This document shows, in pieces, positions 8,178 through 10,512 of a stretch of 10,512 bases of DNA (the stretch's first letter is position 1; each line of letters begins with the position of its first letter). This DNA is from an uncultured Alphaproteobacteria bacterium (GTDB lineage: Bacteria; Pseudomonadota; Alphaproteobacteria; Rhizobiales; Beijerinckiaceae). The DNA lies in the NCBI GenBank assembly GCA_937903315.1, contig CALCZO010000072.1:1-10512 (forward strand), read 5' to 3'. The notes under the pieces are model-generated. The model was given only the letters and a program-made list of their open reading frames with translations. It had not been told where the DNA came from and made no database searches. The translations under genes were made by a program, and so were the position numbers.

Positions 8178-8840
8178 CTATTGCATGGTGATGTCGCCGT
8201 CCCCGCCGCCGAGATCGATCTCGGTGATGGCGACCAGCAGGTTGGCGCGCGTCTTCAGGTCGGGCGCCTCAAGCAGCGCCTGTTTTTCCTTGATACCATA
8301 GGGGCTCATCATGGAAAGGGCATTGACCAGCGCTTCGGTCGGCGCCTGGGCCACATCCTCCCAGTCGATTTCGACCGAGCGGGCCTCGGAGAACGCCCGG
8401 AGGGCGACGAGCACGGCCTCGCGGTCAACCTCGTCGGCCCCGACATGCGGCGTGAAATCATCGGCAAACGCTGACACATCGATCCGGCACTGGCGGTAGG
8501 GCGTATCGACCGCGATTTCCTCGAGGAGCCGGAAGCGCGCAATGCCTGACAGGGTGATCAGATAGCGGCCATCTCCCGATTCGGCGACCTCGGTCAGCCG
8601 CCCGATGCAGCCGACTGCCATCAACCCGGGCCGGTCGGCCTCGTCCTGTCCCTCGAGCGGCTGGATGATGCCGACAAGCCGTGCGCCGGCGAGCACCGCA
8701 TCGATCATCGCCATGTAGCGCGGCTCGAAGATGTTGAGCGGCATCTGCCCGCGCGGCAGCAGCAGCGCCCCGGCAAGGGGGAACACCGGAACAATTTCCG
8801 GCAGGTCGGCAGGGCCATGATACTGAACATTGGAGGGCAT
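8178..8840 (-). CDS. LON substrate-binding-domain protein (stand-alone)
   Basis: A 220-residue protein consisting of the N-terminal (LAN/PUA-like) domain of Lon protease without the AAA+ or peptidase parts. Visible landmarks are VPVFPLAGALLLPRGQMPLNIFEPRY (17-42), VGCIGRLTEV (76-85) and GRYLITLSGIARFRLL (91-106). The rest is mostly alpha-helical, ending in LLEAPDLKTRANLL. In Lon this domain recognises substrates; the stand-alone bacterial versions have no settled function. The ATG at 8840 has AGGA six bases upstream. It lies 19 bp after the thioredoxin-TPR gene and 7 bp before the Trm112-like gene, so co-transcription is likely. The length is full, with nothing broken. Confidence 0.9.
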   Translation of the reverse strand: MPSNVQYHGPADLPEIVPVFPLAGALLLPRGQMPLNIFEPRYMAMIDAVLAGARLVGIIQPLEGQDEADRPGLMAVGCIGRLTEVAESGDGRYLITLSGIARFRLLEEIAVDTPYRQCRIDVSAFADDFTPHVGADEVDREAVLVALRAFSEARSVEIDWEDVAQAPTEALVNALSMMSPYGIKEKQALLEAPDLKTRANLLVAITEIDLGGGDGDITMQ

Positions 8841-8859
8841 GGCCCGTCCTTTCCCTTGC

Positions 8860-9768
8860 CTAGCGGAACAGATAGGTCGACAGCCTGCGCCGCGCCGACA
8901 TGGTCACCTCGTCCATCGGGCCCCAGGCCTCGAACAGCTGGACGAGCTGCCTGCGGGCGCCGTCCTCGTCCCAGCTCCGGTCACGCCGGATAATCTCGAG
9001 CAGATGATCGGCGGCCTCGGTGCGAAAGCCCTTAGCGTTGAGCGCGACCGCCAGATCGAACCGGGCCTGATGGTCGGCAGGATTGGCGGCGATGCGCTGT
9101 TCGAGATCGGCCAGATCGCCGAGACTTGCGGCGCGCTCGGCCAGTTCAAGCTGGGCGAGAACGCCGGCCACTGCCGCGTCGGACCGCTTGGCCTCGGGGA
9201 TCGTGTCGAGGATGCGCCGGGCCTGTTCAAGGTTGCCGGTCTCCATCTGGACCCGCGCCAGACCTGCAAGGGCGCCGAGGTGACCTTCCTGCACCGCCAG
9301 CACGCCGGCAAAGGCCTCGGCTGCGCCGCCGAGATCGCCGGCGGCCAGAAGCTCACCGGCGGTCCTGAACACCTCCTCCGCGCTGCCCGCGCCGATCGGG
9401 CCGACAAGCTTTTCGATGAAGGCCTTGATCTGGCTTTCCGGCACCGCGCCCATGAACGCGTCGACCGGCTGGCCGTTCTTGAACGCGACGACGGCGGGAA
9501 TCGACTGGATGCCGAGCTGGCCGGCGATCTCGGGATGCTCGTCGATGTTCATCTTGACGAGCTTGACCTTGCCGGCCGCAGCCTTGATCACCTTCTCGAT
9601 CACCGGGGTCAACTGCTTGCAGGGGCCGCACCATGGCGCCCAGAAATCGACCAGGACCGGCCGCCGGGTCGATTCGGTCATCACATCGGCGCGGAACCGG
9701 GCCGTTGTCGTATCGGACACCAGGGCGTCGTCGGTCTGGGTATTGGGCAACATGGCGATCTCGTCCAT
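8860..9768 (-). CDS. cnoX: Thioredoxin-TPR protein, CnoX/YbbN type
   Basis: A 302-residue fusion of an N-terminal thioredoxin domain (about 20-125) and a C-terminal TPR-like helical region (about 128-300). The active site is WCGPC (W46, C47, C50), with D41 in VLVDFW and cis-proline P91 in SIP. The helical part shows repeats such as AGELLAAGDLGGAAEAFAGV and ARVQMETGNLEQARRIL. E. coli CnoX (YbbN) has the same layout and works as a chaperedoxin that passes clients to GroEL and DnaK, but it lacks the CxxC pair. The intact pair here suggests true redox activity, as reported for alphaproteobacterial CnoX. The start is uncertain: the ATG at 9768 has no good Shine-Dalgarno, and an in-frame ATG at 9753 is equally possible. 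The upstream editing gene ends 30 bp before. Confidence 0.87.
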   Translation of the reverse strand: MDEIAMLPNTQTDDALVSDTTTARFRADVMTESTRRPVLVDFWAPWCGPCKQLTPVIEKVIKAAAGKVKLVKMNIDEHPEIAGQLGIQSIPAVVAFKNGQPVDAFMGAVPESQIKAFIEKLVGPIGAGSAEEVFRTAGELLAAGDLGGAAEAFAGVLAVQEGHLGALAGLARVQMETGNLEQARRILDTIPEAKRSDAAVAGVLAQLELAERAASLGDLADLEQRIAANPADHQARFDLAVALNAKGFRTEAADHLLEIIRRDRSWDEDGARRQLVQLFEAWGPMDEVTMSARRRLSTYLFR

Positions 9769-9798
9769 TCGCGAAAGGTTCGGCTGCTAGATGGGCAT

Positions 9799-10356
9799 TC
9801 AGCGCGGGTTTGGCAATGCGTCGTCCTCACCTGCCGCGGGCTGTTCGGGCAAGGTCACGATCTGCGGCGGATGGCCGGTGTCGGTGAGGAACCGGATGAT
9901 GTCGGTGTTGGAGATCGTTGTCGTCGCGGTGTTGGTCAGCGGATGGAAGTTGAGCACAGGCTCGCTGACCAGACCGGCATCGAGCACGACCGTCACGCGG
10001 CCTTCGGTATCATTGAGCGCGGCAAACGGCGTCACCGAGCCCGGCTCGACACCCAGGTGGGCGCGCAGCTGCTCGGCAGTGGCAAACGACACCCGACCCT
10101 GCGCGCCGATCGCCTCGTGCAGGCGCTTGAGGTCAATTTTCAGGTCCTCGCGGGCGGTGACGAGAAACAGGCGACCCTTCTTGTCCTTGACGAACAGGTT
10201 CTTGGCATGGGCCCCGGCAATCGTGCCGCGCAGGGCCTGCGATTCGGTGACCGTGAACACCGCAGCATGGGTCAGTGTCGCATGGGCGATGCCAAGGGCA
10301 GCGAGCCGGGCAAACAACGGTCGGGCAATGGCGAGATCCTGATCGGGCGCGGTCAT
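9799..10356 (-). CDS. proX: Prolyl-tRNA editing protein, ProX/PrdX (YbaK/EbsC) type
   Basis: A 185-residue free-standing editing domain related to the insertion domain of bacterial ProRS. Relatives of the PrdX/ProXp-ala branch hydrolyse Ala-tRNA(Pro) mischarged by ProRS. Landmarks are H30 and FTVTES (34-39), GAHAKNLFVKDKKGRLFLV (48-66) with the conserved lysine K52, GVEPGSVTPFAALND (102-116) and NFHPLTNTATTTIS (136-149). I chose the ATG at 10356 because AGGAA lies six bases upstream; an in-frame ATG at 10377 adds seven residues but has no Shine-Dalgarno. The last 15-20 residues are acidic and non-conserved in look. It heads the four-gene minus-strand run. Cys-tRNA(Pro) editing (YbaK proper) is the alternative, but the motifs fit PrdX better. 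Confidence 0.88.
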   Translation of the reverse strand: MTAPDQDLAIARPLFARLAALGIAHATLTHAAVFTVTESQALRGTIAGAHAKNLFVKDKKGRLFLVTAREDLKIDLKRLHEAIGAQGRVSFATAEQLRAHLGVEPGSVTPFAALNDTEGRVTVVLDAGLVSEPVLNFHPLTNTATTTISNTDIIRFLTDTGHPPQIVTLPEQPAAGEDDALPNPR

Positions 10357-10401
10357 GCGGCGTTCCTGAAGCGTCATTTCATTTTTGGCTTGATAACGGG
10401 C

Positions 10402-10430
10402 TTGCGCGCAAACGCCAAATGTTGCATAGC
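10402..10430 (+). promoter_or_regulatory. Possible sigma-70 type promoter for the tRNA gene
   Basis: TTGCGC (10402-10407) and CATAGC (10425-10430) are spaced by 17 bp. A start near 10437 would lie about 25 bp before the tRNA. The -10 match is poor, so this is only a position-based suggestion. A GCCGG-TTCG-CCGGC hairpin (10441-10454) lies between it and the tRNA. Confidence 0.25.
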
Positions 10431-10461
10431 AGCCTCCGTCGCCGGTTCGCCGGCCAAGGAT

Positions 10462-10512
10462 GCGGGTGTAGCTCAGGGGTAGAGCACAACCTTGCCAAGG
10501 TTGGGGTCGAGG
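10462..10512 (+). tRNA. tRNA-Gly (anticodon GCC), 3' part cut by window edge
   Basis: The visible 51 bases fold as the 5' two-thirds of a tRNA: acceptor strand GCGGGTG (10462-10468), D-stem GCTC/GAGC (10471-10474 and 10482-10485), anticodon stem CAACC/GGTTG (10487-10491 and 10499-10503) around the loop TTGCCAA. Anticodon GCC (10494-10496) reads glycine codons GGC and GGU. The T arm, the 3' acceptor strand and any encoded CCA lie outside. It diverges from the editing-protein operon. Confidence 0.93.

Noticed and set aside
8830..10482. A 550-codon plus-strand frame antisense to the thioredoxin-TPR and editing genes
   Set aside because: It covers two well-recognised minus-strand genes and part of the tRNA. 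It is a compositional artefact.

Overview
The window is GC-rich, densely coded bacterial chromosome. Its gene families, the exact TTAA-N7-TTAA box in front of ftsK, the CGPC thioredoxin-TPR protein and the free-standing prolyl-tRNA editing protein all point to an alphaproteobacterium, most likely of the order Hyphomicrobiales (Rhizobiales). I see no phage, transposon, CRISPR or defence gene. This is core housekeeping and nitrogen-control territory, not an accessory island.

Layout from left to right. (1) The 5' two-thirds of ftsK lies on the minus strand and runs off the left edge. A CtrA-type box sits 50 bp upstream of its start. (2) The ammonium-transport block is also on the minus strand. 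In transcription order it holds a first ammonium transporter (amtB2, 4243-5565) with a terminator-like hairpin, then glnK (3653-3991) and a second transporter (amtB1, 2155-3627) as a two-gene operon that ends in a good intrinsic terminator. Both units have a -24/-12 type sigma-54 promoter candidate about 60-70 nt upstream of the start codon, as expected for genes switched on by nitrogen limitation. (3) A TesB-type acyl-CoA thioesterase (minus) and a UbiH/COQ6-type flavin hydroxylase (plus) are divergent around a 92-bp gap that contains a perfect 12-bp palindrome. (4) Four closely spaced minus-strand genes form a probable operon of protein and translation quality control. In transcription order they are an aminoacyl-tRNA(Pro) editing protein, a thioredoxin-TPR protein of the CnoX type, a stand-alone LON substrate-binding-domain protein and a short Trm112-like protein. 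(5) A tRNA-Gly(GCC) gene on the plus strand is cut by the right edge.

How the parts work together. GlnK is the uridylylatable PII protein that plugs AmtB when ammonium is plentiful. Both transporters keep the conserved cytoplasmic tail used in that regulation, so one GlnK could serve both. The remaining genes are not obviously linked to nitrogen.

No gap between genes exceeds 300 bases. The largest (3992-4242 and 5566-5782) carry the regulatory sites described below. Nothing here looks like an undescribed biological system. The most useful leads are regulatory: the CtrA-like box at ftsK, the paired sigma-54 candidates, and a TTAGGC motif shared by the two amt control regions.
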